Below are positions 9,452-19,720 of a DNA stretch of 30,958 bases, piece after piece; the first letter of the stretch is position 1; every line of letters starts with the position of its first letter. Source of the stretch: Chara braunii (taxonomy: Eukaryota; Streptophyta; Charophyceae; Charales; Characeae); the NCBI GenBank assembly GCA_003427395.1, contig BFEA01000067.1:1981415-2012372 (forward strand), given 5' to 3'. The translations under genes and the position numbers were made by a program. The notes below the pieces were generated by a model that ran no database searches, had not been told where the DNA came from, and saw only the letters and a program-made list of their open reading frames with translations.

Positions 9452-12250
9452 CAAGATTAGACTTAGATTAAAAAGGGCAAAATGAGACAGACGCTCAAGA
9501 TACAAGAGGGGGATAACTCAACTGCCATGAGAGGGCCTTGAAACCTTCAATCGCCTGAGGGCCTCGCAATGATGACCAGAACATAGCAGCCGCTTGGTCA
9601 ACCTTCAGTCAAACTGTTGACGTCAACCCCCTGGCGACTTCTCAGTTCGCAGCAGCACCTCTCTTACCATTCAACCACCCCCTAGCATCCCGAAGGAGCC
9701 CTCAACCCGTCAGTTCTAATCAGCATAACAATATGCCGCAAGTTCAATGTACAAGCGACACCTCCCCATGCCGCAACAAAGGCACTGCACCAACTGACCC
9801 CCAAGCCTTCACCTTGCAGCTAGCCTACCGCTGCCCTACTCAGCGGCGAGTTGTATTTGCCAACTTCCGAGTATACCCTCAGCATCCAACTTCCCATTCA
9901 GGCGACCGTGAGGAGTACCATAGCATGTAGGGAACTATGCAGAAGCTGTGAAATGCAGGACAACCTAAGCAGGGCAGCAGCCCTGTAAGGGATGACAGGT
10001 CGAGCGGACTAGCAGGCCGACAACCGTGAAACGGAGCACCGGCATCAGCAGCAAGGCCACCAACCTCAGGGCGCATAAGTAGCAACATACAGAAGGCGCG
10101 GTCTGCGGATGAGCAGCACAGCAACAAGGTAGCGGGGCACGAGGCCACACCAACGACCCGTTCATACCGCACAGCAAACTCAGCAATCCGCCAAAGCCCA
10201 CACGCAGGCAAGTGCAACCCAGGCAGCGGGACAACGACAGAGAGCAGACGAGGCATTTCGCACTTCCAACACGGAGCAAAGCAGCACGTTACCTACTCAC
10301 ATCACGATTGAACCCCGCAGCCTGTCGGTTCCTGCCACCCGTGGAGCCAGAAAATCACTCTGACAATATTTTATCATTGCCTACGGGCAACACAGACACT
10401 CCGAGCCGAGCGACACCTATCTCGATGTGCCTGACCAGTAATGGCGGTCAGGTTAGCTCCATCTCGCAGCATGCACAGGTAAGTGTCGCCTTGCATGTCG
10501 TTATCGGAGGGGCCTCCACAGCCCTGCACCTTCGTAAGCCCAAGCCATACTTGATTGGGTGAGCCCGCCCTACCTCTATCAACACTGTCGAGAAAATCAG
10601 AGTGAATCTTCCCCAGAATGCGGACAAATTTATTCCATATCTATGCAGTAACAACCTACCCCCTTGGCGCAACCGATATTCGTTGTAGTACGAATTCTAC
10701 AACCCCCCTCCCAAATCTAACTTTACAAACGAATTCGCCTTATCTGAACGGCTAATCCAGGATCTTCTCCTACTTAATCCCGGTATGAACTTAGTGAGGT
10801 AAGTATTTTCACATCTCATCTCTCCCTCCTCTCTGCCATAGCTCGTCGCAACCTTCCTCCTCTATCAACTCTCCCTATACTAATTTTCACCCCGATTTGA
10901 CCTCAGAATCCAGGTCGCCCGCCCCAAAGACCCTGGATTTGACTCCTCTCTTGCTCAGATTCATCCATAGTCGAGTGAGATATGACGTTTTCCCGCTTCT
11001 CCTTCCTTATTTCCGCCATCTCCTTCTTCGGGCGCAGCCCATGATCCATAAAGTGACCAGACCATGACTCCAACATGAAATCCGACTCCACAGGCCGATT
11101 CGCGGGGTCCAAGAACCCCGGAATCGAATCTTAGTTCGTCCGGTTTCGTCAACAATCGGGCGTGTTATACGTTTTCCTTGCCACATCGTGCTTGCCTCCC
11201 TACCATGTCTGTTTCGAATGCATCCCGGCTCAGAACCCAGCCAGGTTCATTCTGCCCTTTTTCACTTCCCCTTCGTAGCTTCCCGCAATGGCTTCACGCA
11301 CCAACTTTTCTTCCCCCTCTTATTCTACTAGTCTACGACCAAAACTAACATCACTAACTTGTTCGCCATGGCTCAGGACCTTGAGATCTCCCCCTCCCTC
11401 GCCTGATTCCGTTGTCAATCGTTAATGCCATTCCGTCTCTATCTCGTCCCGCCTAACTCCTTGCCATCTTCGACAGTGGAAGTCCCTGGCCCGAACCCCG
11501 TTTGAATTCGTCTTCTCTCCCCAGCTTCATGTCCTTCTCCAATACTCCGCTCTTTCTCCTATACCTCCCCGCCCTGTATTCCTCTATTACTCTTCACAGA
11601 CAGCTAGATCGCTGGCTGCCTACTAACGCGAACCGTTCGGGCATCGATTATAGCGGGCAGCAGGCCGGTGCCCACAAGGTCGGGTCTCACCTAGGAGCAC
11701 GCAACACACTCATAAGCCCACTGCCTGCTTCGAAAGGCCAGCGCTGTACCGCCCGACATATTCGCCGTCGTCGAGGTAGTTCCGCTTCTGCAGCTTGTAG
11801 GAGAATAAAAAACCTGCCTCAATGCTTGCTCCTTGTGCCTCAGTGAGATGTATCCTGGCGTAGGCCCTTTTGTGGTAGTAACAATTGATATGGGGGGGGG
11901 GAATCTCAGGTTAATAGGGCCATGCTGTGGCTCCCACCTTGGCACCCCAGCCTCTGTGCGGGCTTGATTCAACACCAATGGGGCTCAACGGGCACGCTCA
12001 TACTCAAACCTCACACAGCATATCGCGGTCGGCGGATGGTGTACCCGCGGCAACCCCTATCAGTCAAGTTTCTTCGCCTCGTGGGCTAATCACCCACCGA
12101 CTCACCTGTACGTTAAACACCTCGGTCCGTGCTACAAGCCGGGCGGGATAGACAAAGATTCCGCCGGCATCCCAAATGCACGGGAACCCAGACTCAGACC
12201 CGTTTCTCGTCAGTCTAGCGGTGTGCCAATCGAGCTAGCGCGGTCAGTCC
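9452..12250 (+). other. Rest of X copy A: no coding gene, scattered stem-loops
   Basis: This part is only patchily alignable to 25723-28620 in copy B (for example 9540-9680 with 25790-25960, 11325-11400 with 27418-27490, 11930-12150 with 28440-28610). Stem-loops at 10907-10939 and 11096-11126 are clear. Open frames up to 125 codons are not shared between copies and show no domains. Confidence 0.5.
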
Positions 12251-12714
12251 CAGATCTGGTCATCAACAATGACAAGAATTAAAAATAAAACTGAATAATA
12301 AAAATTCTAAAACATGAAAACTGAATTAAAAAAACCGGGTCGTCGCCCCGCTAGCTTTTGATGTCGCGCACCCCGTTTTCATGCAAAAATCTCACTATTT
12401 GTCGAGGTCGTCCTCCTCACGAACGCGCGCGCATCCCGATCAAACGTACCGGTCAAGAAGAAAAACATCCGTTAATCGTACTCTTAATAAAAGATAAATA
12501 AAAAATAATAGTGAAACAAGGCAATCGGCATCCGCGCCCGCTTTACAATCATCAACAGGGGAAAGAAATCACACGCGCCTTAAATTCGAGCGCCCCCCCA
12601 CATTCTCTACTCTAGTCAACCATTCAACCTAACGTGAACCACAAACATAGTCGCGCCTCGCGCGGTATACGTAAACTTTTAATCCAATCTTAATTTCTGT
12701 CGCTTGCAAAAACC

Positions 12715-12745
12715 AGGGCGGATACCCTTGTAAGGGTATTCGCAC
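12715..12745 (+). other. Terminal 31-nt identical hairpin of X, copy A
   Basis: 31 bases are identical to 30291-30321, although neighbouring sequence is strongly diverged, and the homology between the copies stops right after it. It holds ATACCCTT-GT-AAGGGTAT (12722-12739), an 8-bp perfect stem with a two-base loop. It is probably the 3' end of X; a processing or termination hairpin is conceivable. Confidence 0.65.
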
Positions 12746-12749
12746 CGAC

Positions 12750-13070
12750 ACCGTGGGGGTAACAAAGTGCTGCCAATTTTTTTTTGTTTTCTCCCTACTC
12801 TCCCCCCTCTCACTTAGTCATATCTTTGCCGGCACACTTCGCCTCCATGGGGGTAACGAAATGCTGCCGAAATTTTTCAAAAATCCATCACTTCATCTCT
12901 TTTCACTCTCCACCGCCTCATTTATTTATTTATTATTATTATTATTATTTTTATATAATTTGTGACATTTCGAAACTTAGGTGTGCTTATCTTTGTCTTT
13001 TCTTCCTCTTGGCACATTCTTGACCCCATGGGGGTAGGGAAATACTGCCGAAAATTTCAAAAAAACAAAT
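12750..13070 (-). repeat. Three inverted copies of the CGGCAGC motif
   Basis: Plus-strand phrases 'gggggtaac(a/g)aa(a/g)tgctgcc' begin near 12754 and 12847, and 'gggggtagggaaatactgccg' near 13029. On the minus strand these read (AAATTT)CGGCAGCATTTC..., the core of the ~123-bp array units in X. They are separated by about 93 and 180 bases of T-rich filler with (TTA)n at 12919-12955. No gene is present. Confidence 0.55.
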
Positions 13071-13830
13071 AGTATTTCACTCTTCACATTTTGTTTATTT
13101 ATTTAGTTATTTTCTAGGTTGTTTTATCGGACGTTCGGGACCTCTATGACCGTCCGGGATGTCCGACCGGATGTCTGGTAGGACGTTGGACCGGACAGGG
13201 GATGTCCGACCTAGGGCAAAAAAATAAAAATAAAAAAAAATTGAAAACAATCATGTGGCTTCTACCTTGCATAAGGTGTATGCCACCAAAATTTTGGCTT
13301 TTTTGAGCCAGTAGAAAAAAAGATAAAAATCTTCAAAGTTTATAATCCCCACCTATACCCCTCCTATCCCCACCAAAACCCCTCGTACCCCCCTTCCCAC
13401 TCCAAATAGCACCCTATCATGAAATGCTCATAAAATTCTGAATTTTTTTATGGGGGGTCTCTATGGCATACACAACACTGTCATAATTTATGATTATTTT
13501 TTAATGCCAAAAAGTGGTTGTCCGGGATCCCAGACAACCCCCCTACCTAACGGTTGGGGGAGACGTCCGGCCATCGGACGACTGGTAACCTAGGTTATTT
13601 TTTTTATTATTATTATTATTTTTTCTCGAAATTTCACTGTTTATTTATTTTTCTCTCCCTCTCCCCTCAATGGTTGCTATTTTCTTTTCTTGATTAGGTC
13701 ACCGATACCCTAACCTAACCACTCAAACTCCGGTTAGGGTTTTCTTAGGCTTTTTATAGGGTTTAGGGTTTTCCTAACCCTCATACTCTCCCATCACCCT
13801 TCTCCCTACTTTCCCTTCCCATTCAAGCAC
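13070..13830. other. Region without gene; gtccg-rich and AT-rich repeats
   Basis: 13125-13215 and 13515-13590 are rich in 'gtccg', 'ggac' and their complements and look like fragments of one foldback-prone repeat. 13595-13625 is (TTA)n. 13730-13785 has short AGGG-rich words resembling, but not forming, plant telomere repeats. No 5' LTR or primer-binding site of the downstream gag was found here. Confidence 0.4.
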
Positions 13831-13849
13831 CCTTGACCCGAACCATCCC

Positions 13850-14766
13850 TCCCCCTTTGACGGCGTTCGCGCTCGCCCGTCGCTTTCTACCGCTAACCCC
13901 CCCTACGTCCTCCGCTCATGTGGACCTCCTCCGACCCCCTCTAGTCTGGCCTGTTACCTCCCTACAACCGACGACATATCACAAGCCGCCAACGTGGCGA
14001 CGACCTCGGCACCGGGTTCCACACTCGTGTCGGCGGCCTAGGGCCATCAACCCCAGGGGGATCTGCACACTCTCCTCACCTTCCTCCTTGCGCCCATCCT
14101 GGCGCAACTGGCGAGCCTTGCGCCCTTACAGCCGCATGTGGCAACTCTTGCCGCTGACATGCGACAACTCCAAGACGCAGCATGTCCTTCCTCTCCTAAC
14201 TCTCTCTTCTCCTGACTCCCAGTCTGGGTCCCCAGTCCTCCGATGTGGTGGCCACGAGAGGAGAGGCGGTTAAGCTTCGTCCTCCGCTGCCCCCAACCCG
14301 ACCATCCTAGTGATCGTCCACGCTCCTAGCGCGACGCCCGTCACGGTTCAGGCCTTCCCTCACTCTACCAGCGCACCCACCCAGATTCCAGTCACTAGGG
14401 CCACAGGACCACAGCCCTCTGCCGCGGTCTCAACTTTTCCGGGTGCCCCGCTTCTCCCTTCCCTTCGCACGAACGCAGTGCTACTTGACTCTTCCCCGTA
14501 TGGAATGCCTCGCGCCGCTCGTGCGTCTACTTCCCCTCCTCCTCCTCCTCCTCCTCCTCCTCGCTCGATCTACATCCGATGTCTCTAGGTTGAGCTTGCC
14601 CAGCCCCGGGCCAACCTCGCCTTCTTACGCCCTCGTACCCCTACCCTCACAGGTGGCCGCACCTTCGGGAGCACCCCCTTCTTCTTCTACTCTTCCATCC
14701 ATGCAGACTCGCTTCCCTTGCCATGCACCCCCTCCACCCCCATCCTACCTCCGTCCTACTCCATTG
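13850..14766 (+). pseudogene. gag: Ty3/gypsy gag, N-terminal part (broken)
   Basis: The 5' part of the retroelement's capsid gene. From about 13857 one frame can be followed for ~115 codons, ending in an Ala/Leu/Gln-rich stretch (14075-14180) like the helical N-terminal region of plant gypsy Gag. A TAG at 14039-14041 interrupts it (one change from CAG). Later parts are Pro/Ser/Ala-rich, with a (CCT)n run at 14536-14563, and need frame changes. At 14766 the sequence is split by a foldback transposon; the reading phase continues after it at 15689. No start codon can be chosen with confidence. The assignment rests on context and composition more than on a motif, so it is moderate. Confidence 0.55.
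14758..14766 (+). repeat. 9-bp target-site duplication, left copy
   Basis: ACTCCATTG precedes the insertion and is repeated exactly at 15689-15697. It encodes Thr-Pro-Leu in the same gag frame on both sides. Confidence 0.85.
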
Positions 14767-15688
14767 AGAGAGGGTTAACGGGTGCATATATTTTCAGGTC
14801 TCCTTTCCAGGCAGTTCAACCACTTTAGGTTACTACACCACTTTCAGATTGTGTGCGGATCTATACATGGGGTTGTCTGAAACCGCCTGTAGGAAGTTCA
14901 ACCACTTCAGGTGGATACACCACTTTCAGATTGTCTGCAAATCCATTGCAAATGGTGGGATGGGGGTACCTGAAACCCCTTTCAGAAGCTTCGGTCACTT
15001 CAACAGTTTCAGGTCCCCACGTGAAATTCCTGAAATGACCTGAAATGGTTGAAGCTTCTGAAAGGGGTTTCAGGTACCCCCATCCAAATGGTTGGATGGG
15101 GGTACCTGAAACCCCTTTAAGAAGCTTCATCCACTTCAGCGGTTTCAGGTCCCCACCTGAAATTCCTGAAATGACCTGAAGTGGCTGAAGCTTCTAAAAG
15201 GGGTCTCAGGTACCTCCATCGAACCNNNNNNNNNNNNNNNNNNNNNNNNNNNNNNNNNNNNNNNNNNNNNNNNNNNNNNNNNNNNNNNNNNNNNNNNNNN
15301 ATTTGGATGGGGGTACCTGAAACCCCTTTCAGAAGCTTCAGCCACTTCAGCGGTTTCAGGTCCCCACCTGAAATTCCTGAAATGACCTGAAGTGGTTGAA
15401 GCTTCTGAAATGGGTTTCAGGTCCCCCATCCAACCATTTGGATGGGGGTACCTGAAACCCCATTCAGAAGCTTCCGCCACTTCAGCGGTTTCAGGTCCCC
15501 ACCAGAAACTCCTGAAATGACCGGAAGTGGCTGAAAAAACAGACAGAAAAAAAACAAACATAAAACTTGTCCCGCAAACCACCCGAAACTTCTGAAATGA
15601 CCTGCAATGTCTTCAGGCTATTTCAACGGTTTCATACCACTTCAGAATCTTTCATTCTGAAATTTCAAGTGATCGTTAACCACGAGTG
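14767..15688. mobile_element. Mutator-like foldback transposon inserted in gag
   Basis: A 922-bp insertion (including unknown bases at about 15226-15300) lies between 9-bp duplications, the target size of Mutator-like elements. The ends share GGTTAACG (left 14773-14780, inverted right 15675-15682). The interior is a tandem series of palindromic units: arms such as 15094-15140 and 15174-15221 (ggatgggggtacctgaaacc... and its complement) enclose a loop with 'ccccacctgaaattcctg'. No transposase is encoded, so it is non-autonomous. Left and right ends match those of 25068-25538, so the two are members of one family. The open frames in it are products of the palindromes. Confidence 0.75.
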
Positions 15689-15697
15689 ACTCCATTG
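15689..15697 (+). repeat. 9-bp target-site duplication, right copy
   Basis: Exact repeat of 14758-14766, directly after the inverted end of the insertion. Confidence 0.85.
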
Positions 15698-16994
15698 GTT
15701 GCTGCGACCTCTTCTACCGCAGCTCCCGCGCAACTTGCTATTGTTTCCCTTCTCCAGGACCTGCGGCCCGGACGTAGAGTCAGCTGTGCCCCCTTCTCTA
15801 TAACCTGCGCCGACTTACTCGGTCGTAGCGCAAACCTCTGCTCCTCGATCTCCTCGCCGCCAAAACGGTGGCGCACCACGCGTCCGCTTGACGGACATTG
15901 CCTTGTATGACGGTACAAGGATACGTGTGTCTCGGTGGCTGCAGTCTGCCACCCGCACGCTCCAACTCATGGACGTCCCACCCAACAAGTGGGTGGCTCA
16001 CCCCTCCACGCACCTGTGTGGCGGTCCTTTCAACGTCTGGGAGAATTTCTACACTCACTCCCTTCGTGAGGGTCGGAGCCCGACCTTCATGGATTTCCAG
16101 GTGTTTCTTGAGGATCGCTTCGGAGCCCGACACGACGTGACTGACGCCTTCAAGCGTGTCGCCAGTACGCACTGGTCCGACTCCGGTCTGGATCGCCACA
16201 TCCAGGTTTTTCAGGACGCCCGCCTCATTTGCGATGTGGCTTTCCTCCCTCAGGTTGCCCTCATCAATCGCTCCTTGGCCAACCTTCCCCTTGAGTACCG
16301 CTCCGAGTTATGGCGGTATGACTTCACATCGGCCCCGCAGGCTTACAAGGCTGCCAGGGTCCATCAGCGGATACGGGCCCGTCTTCACCCCACTTCCTCC
16401 TCCCAGCCCCAACGTACTGGTTACGCTCCCTCCTTCTCTCACGGCACTTCCCTGCATCGTTCGCCTTTCCACGATCGTCCCCACCATTCCACGCAGCAGG
16501 GTCGTCACTTCTCATGCCGTTTCAGTGCGCTCGAATATAGTGAGCAATACGCTGTCGCCCCGCCGTCGCCTGAGGGTGACCATAGCGACGACCTCGACCT
16601 CTGCGAGGCCGTCCGCTACCATCAGGAGGGCTCTAACTTCCCTATAGCCGAGCGCCTCCAGCTCGCCCTCTCCACCCTCTCTTGGGCATGCAGCCGCTCT
16701 GGTCACGCTGGCGCGTCGCCCTCCGAGGTTCCTCAGCAGGACCTCCCTCAGGGTTTTGTCCCTTCTCGTGGTGTCCTTTCCGCTGAGGAGCGCGCAATCA
16801 TTTTGGGACGACATGGGTGTTTGCGCTGCCGCCAGAACGGTCATACCTCCTCCCGGTGCCCTTACACCTCCGCCCTCGACCGCCACTACGCTAAGCTTTC
16901 CCGCCAAAGTCGAGCTCAGTCCCCCCCCGACGCCTCACATCCCCGCGGCGCCTCCTACCCATGGTGCAGTGTACACGTGCGCCCTGCTGAGTAG
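15698..16994 (+). pseudogene. gag: Ty3/gypsy gag, C-terminal part with zinc knuckle
   Basis: Capsid and nucleocapsid part of the retroelement Gag. After the insertion the N-terminal frame resumes, then a slip near 15790-15885 leads into a long frame to a TAG at 16992-16994. From 15888 the protein has the conserved aromatic pattern of a Retrotrans_gag domain (residues ~20-165: WV...FNVWENF...FMDFQVFLEDRFG), then a Ser/His-rich linker, then one zinc knuckle CLRCRQNGHTSSRC (CX2CX4HX4C, about residues 305-318; coordinates about 16820-16860). The knuckle would bind the RNA genome in the particle. The long open part (368 codons) makes this the best preserved piece of gag. It is followed by protease in another frame. 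Confidence 0.85.
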
Positions 16995-17206
16995 TCGGCT
17001 TTCCAACATCTCCGTCGAGGTTTGCCCCTCTCGCTACTGGAGTTGAGGTATCGCAAGACCCGACAGAGTGAACTCAACCCTCTGTCGCAGTACCGTCTGC
17101 GCCTCTGCAGACCACCGTCTCCCCTCCTACCTCTCCTCGACTACCTACGCGTCGAGCCATTCACTCAACCCGTTGCAGCGAGCAGCTTGCGACTCGCAAG
17201 GACGTT

Positions 17207-17640
17207 GTGTCCTCCCTTCTGGACTTGAGAATGCTCCAGCCTCGTCAGGAGCGACTCACCCTCCATGTCGTTGCACTGTGTCGCCTTCTCGCCATCCTCT
17301 CTGACCCTTATCGCACCCTCCCGATCATTCCAATACGACTCGGGACCTCCACGAGGGTGCACTTAGCGTTGTGGGATTCCGGTTCTCAGGGCGACTTCAT
17401 TCACCCACGTGTGGTGAAGGAAACATGCTTACCCATGACAAAGTCTCCGACTCCCATCTCTGTCACCCTAGGAGATGACAAGACCCAGCGCTTCTTTGAT
17501 CAGACGGTCACCGACCTCCCTTTCTTCCTCACTGTGGAGCCGACTAATCGTGCCTCGGCGTCTCATCGCCACTGCTCCTCTGCACATTTCGAAGTGATGG
17601 AGACGGGGTACGATTTCATTCTCGGTGCTCCGTGGTCTCG
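17207..17640 (+). pseudogene. pol: Retroelement aspartic protease domain (pol N-terminus)
   Basis: The protease that would cut the Gag-Pol polyprotein. The active-site motif DSGSQGDFIHP follows LALW near 17365-17405, matching the D-S/T-G triad of retropepsins. About 75 residues later comes DFILGAPW, the hydrophobic I-L-G motif that closes the fold. The frame is open but shifts at about 17634-17636, immediately after the GAPW codons: the sequence continues one frame over (VSFRSTEVDWATNTLVL...). A loss or gain of one base would explain it. No start codon is expected because the domain is part of a polyprotein. Confidence 0.8.
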
Positions 17641-18970
17641 TTCCGAAGCACCGAGGTCGATTGGGCAACCAACACTCTCGTTCTCAGAACGAAGTGTAGA
17701 CAGACGTATCATGTACCTTTCATAGGTACCACCACGACACCACGTCCCGATCTTCCTCCCCCGGAGCCTTTCGTGCCCACACCATCTCCTACTATCACCG
17801 TCACCTCGCCTTGGCAGTTCGCCCACTTCATCCGACAGGACGACGTCACCTTCTTTACGGTGAACGTTACGGATCTATTGCACTATGATCCACCCCGTCC
17901 AGACGTCGAGATCATCTCTCTACAGCCAGATCCTCCTTCTATCTCCATGACTTTCATCTCTACTTCTTTCTCTCCGCCATTCGCCGATCGTCACGCGTCG
18001 ACGCTGATGCTGAGGAAATCGCACGCTAAACGGTCGATCTGGAGCCCGCAGTTCGTGACCTCATTCGAGAGTACCATGACATTCTCCCATCGTCGTTCTC
18101 GTACGCTGACATCCCACCGATGCACGACGTCGAGCACTCCATCCAAGTGTCTGACTATCGTGTTCACCACCAGGCATCCTACAGGCTCTCGATCCCCGAG
18201 GCCACTAAACTCAAGCGTCAGCTTGAGGAGCTCCTCAGACTGGGTTTCACTAAACCCAGCAACTCCCCGCGGGGTGCACCCGTCCTCTTTGCTCGCAAGT
18301 ATATGAAACTCTCCGTCTCTGCATCGATTATCGTGGTCTCAACCGCTACACGGTTAAGAACAGCTACCTCGTGCCTCGTTTCGACAAGTTGTTCGACCAC
18401 CTAACAGACAACCGCTTCTTTACAAAAATTGATCTTCGTAGCGGTTACCATCATATCTGCGTCGCTATAGCGAACCAACCAAAGACAGCGTTCCGATCGC
18501 GCTTTGACAGCTATAAGTTTACGGTGATGTCATTTGGCCTCACCAACACACCCGCTACCTTCCAGACGGCGATGAACGACATCTTCAGGGACATCCTGGA
18601 GCAGTACGTTCTCGTCTACCTCGACGATATCCTGATCTACAGTCGTACCCTTAAGGAGCATCTCCGACACCTCTGCGACGTCCTTGACCGCTTGCGCAGA
18701 CATGACTTCTACGCCAAGCTGAGCAAGTGCCGCTTTGCCCAACACAAAGTGAATTTCTTAGGACACTACGTGTCTCACCAGGGTCTCCGCATGGACGACG
18801 CGAGATCACTGCTATTGCGGAATGACCTGTCCCCACATCTGCCAAGCAGCTTCGCAATTTCTTAGGCCTCGTTTATTACTATAGTAATTTCATACAGGGA
18901 TACGCTAGGTATTCCTACATCCTTACCTCTATCCTTCTCGAAAGAACCAGCTACGGGTTTGGACACCCCT
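17637..18970 (+). pseudogene. pol: Reverse transcriptase (pol), frameshifted
   Basis: Copies the element's RNA to DNA. A Pro-rich linker (17637-17990) leads to the RT domain, which is spread over frames: frame change at about 17950-17995; TAA at 18027-18029; 'VSDYRVHHQASYRLSIPE' and 'PRGAPVLFARK' at 18140-18300; frame change at about 18300-18312; then LCIDYRGLNRYTVK, FTKIDLRSGYHHI, FGLTNTPATFQ and the catalytic YLDD at 18617-18628; VNFLGHYVS near 18750-18777. Another shift at about 18800 and a TGA at 18823-18825 precede 'QLRNFLGLVYYYSNFI'. Catalytic aspartates are intact (DLRSGYH and YLDD). Similarity in motif order is to Ty3/gypsy RT. It cannot be translated as one protein. Confidence 0.9.
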
Positions 18971-19720
18971 CCATGAGGATGCCTTCCACGCCCTTAAAAA
19001 GGCGGTGACATGTGCACCGGTTCTCCATCTACCTGATTTTGATCACCCTTTTATCCTTACCACCGATGCGTCAGACTTTGTTGTAGGAGTAGTGCTTTCT
19101 CATATTTTCCCCTCCTCTCTCGACTCCTCTCATCCTCGCATCCGTCACTTTCCAACCCCTACCCCTACCAGTGCTTTCCGCTTGAAGCCTACTCGTCCAG
19201 CTACTGACGAATCTTCTATTGACTATTCTCATACCATCGAAGAGGACGACACTGTCGAGTCTCACTCAGGTGATTGTCTGATAGCCTTCTACTCTCATCA
19301 GCTCCTGCCCGTCGAGATAAACTACACTGCTGATGAACGTGAGGTTCTCGCAATAGTTTATGTCACTCGGCACTGGCGTCACTACCTGCACGGGGCACCA
19401 TTCACAGTGCGCACGAACAACTTTGTTGTCAAGGCTTTTCTGACAAAGTCGAAGCTCACTCCTCGACAGACTCACTGGTGGCGCGACCTATCCGAGTTTA
19501 GTTTCACCACTGAGCACATCAAGGGTGCGACCAATCGGGTCGCAAATGCCTTATCCCGACGCCCTGACTATAATCTGGAGCAGATCCAGCTCGCTGCCAT
19601 CTCGGTTACCACAATTCACCACTCGGTATTCGATGAGTTTCGCACTCAGTACCGCCACTGCCCCGACTATCGCGATATTTATGCAACCCTTCGGAGTGGT
19701 AAGACCGTCCCGAACTACTC
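18935..19720 (+). pseudogene. pol: RNase H domain (pol) with two catalytic Asp to Asn changes
   Basis: Removes the RNA strand during reverse transcription. The frame is entered at about 18935 (VWTPLHEDAFHALKKAV) and stays open to about 19720. TTDASD carries the first catalytic Asp (19065-19067) and DEREVLAIV the Glu (19341-19343). The usual TDH motif reads TNN (19413-19421), and the usual ADALSRR reads ANALSRR (Asn codon 19545-19547). Both are Asp to Asn and each needs a single G to A change. An acidic/Ser-Pro-rich insertion of about 60 residues after the first motif (19085-19260) is unusually long. Activity is very unlikely. Confidence 0.85.

Larger units (their letters stand above)
5650..12745 (+). 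mobile_element. Large non-coding repeat X, copy A
   Basis: This 7.1-kb segment is collinear with 21242-30321. Anchors (A/B): gtcgagctaccag 5651/21243; TATA-like box 6012/21593; ~123-bp array 7190/23225; hairpin array from about 8029/24085; conserved block 9334/25603; terminal hairpin 12715/30291. Alignable blocks look roughly four-fifths identical by eye. No frame shows a known protein domain or a consistent codon signal shared by both copies. It is rich in stem-loops throughout, e.g. 10907-10939 (8 bp) and 11096-11126 (two 5-bp helices). No terminal repeats or target duplication could be identified. It could be a large non-autonomous element or a duplicated non-coding locus; family unknown. 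Confidence 0.75.

Noticed and set aside
13730-13785. Interstitial telomere repeats
   Set aside because: Only one exact TTTAGGG-like word among mixed AGGG words; not a tandem run.
13070-13830. 5' LTR and PBS of the gag-pol element directly upstream of gag
   Set aside because: No TGTCGAGCG start, no LTR segment and no TGGTATCAGAGC could be found here.
14861-15582. Open frames across the palindromic transposon, including over the N run
   Set aside because: They are translations of inverted repeats and of unknown bases; similar peptides appear on both strands.
15798-16907. Antisense open frames opposite gag
   Set aside because: Shadow frames caused by the GC-rich codon use of gag; the plus strand has the capsid pattern and zinc knuckle.
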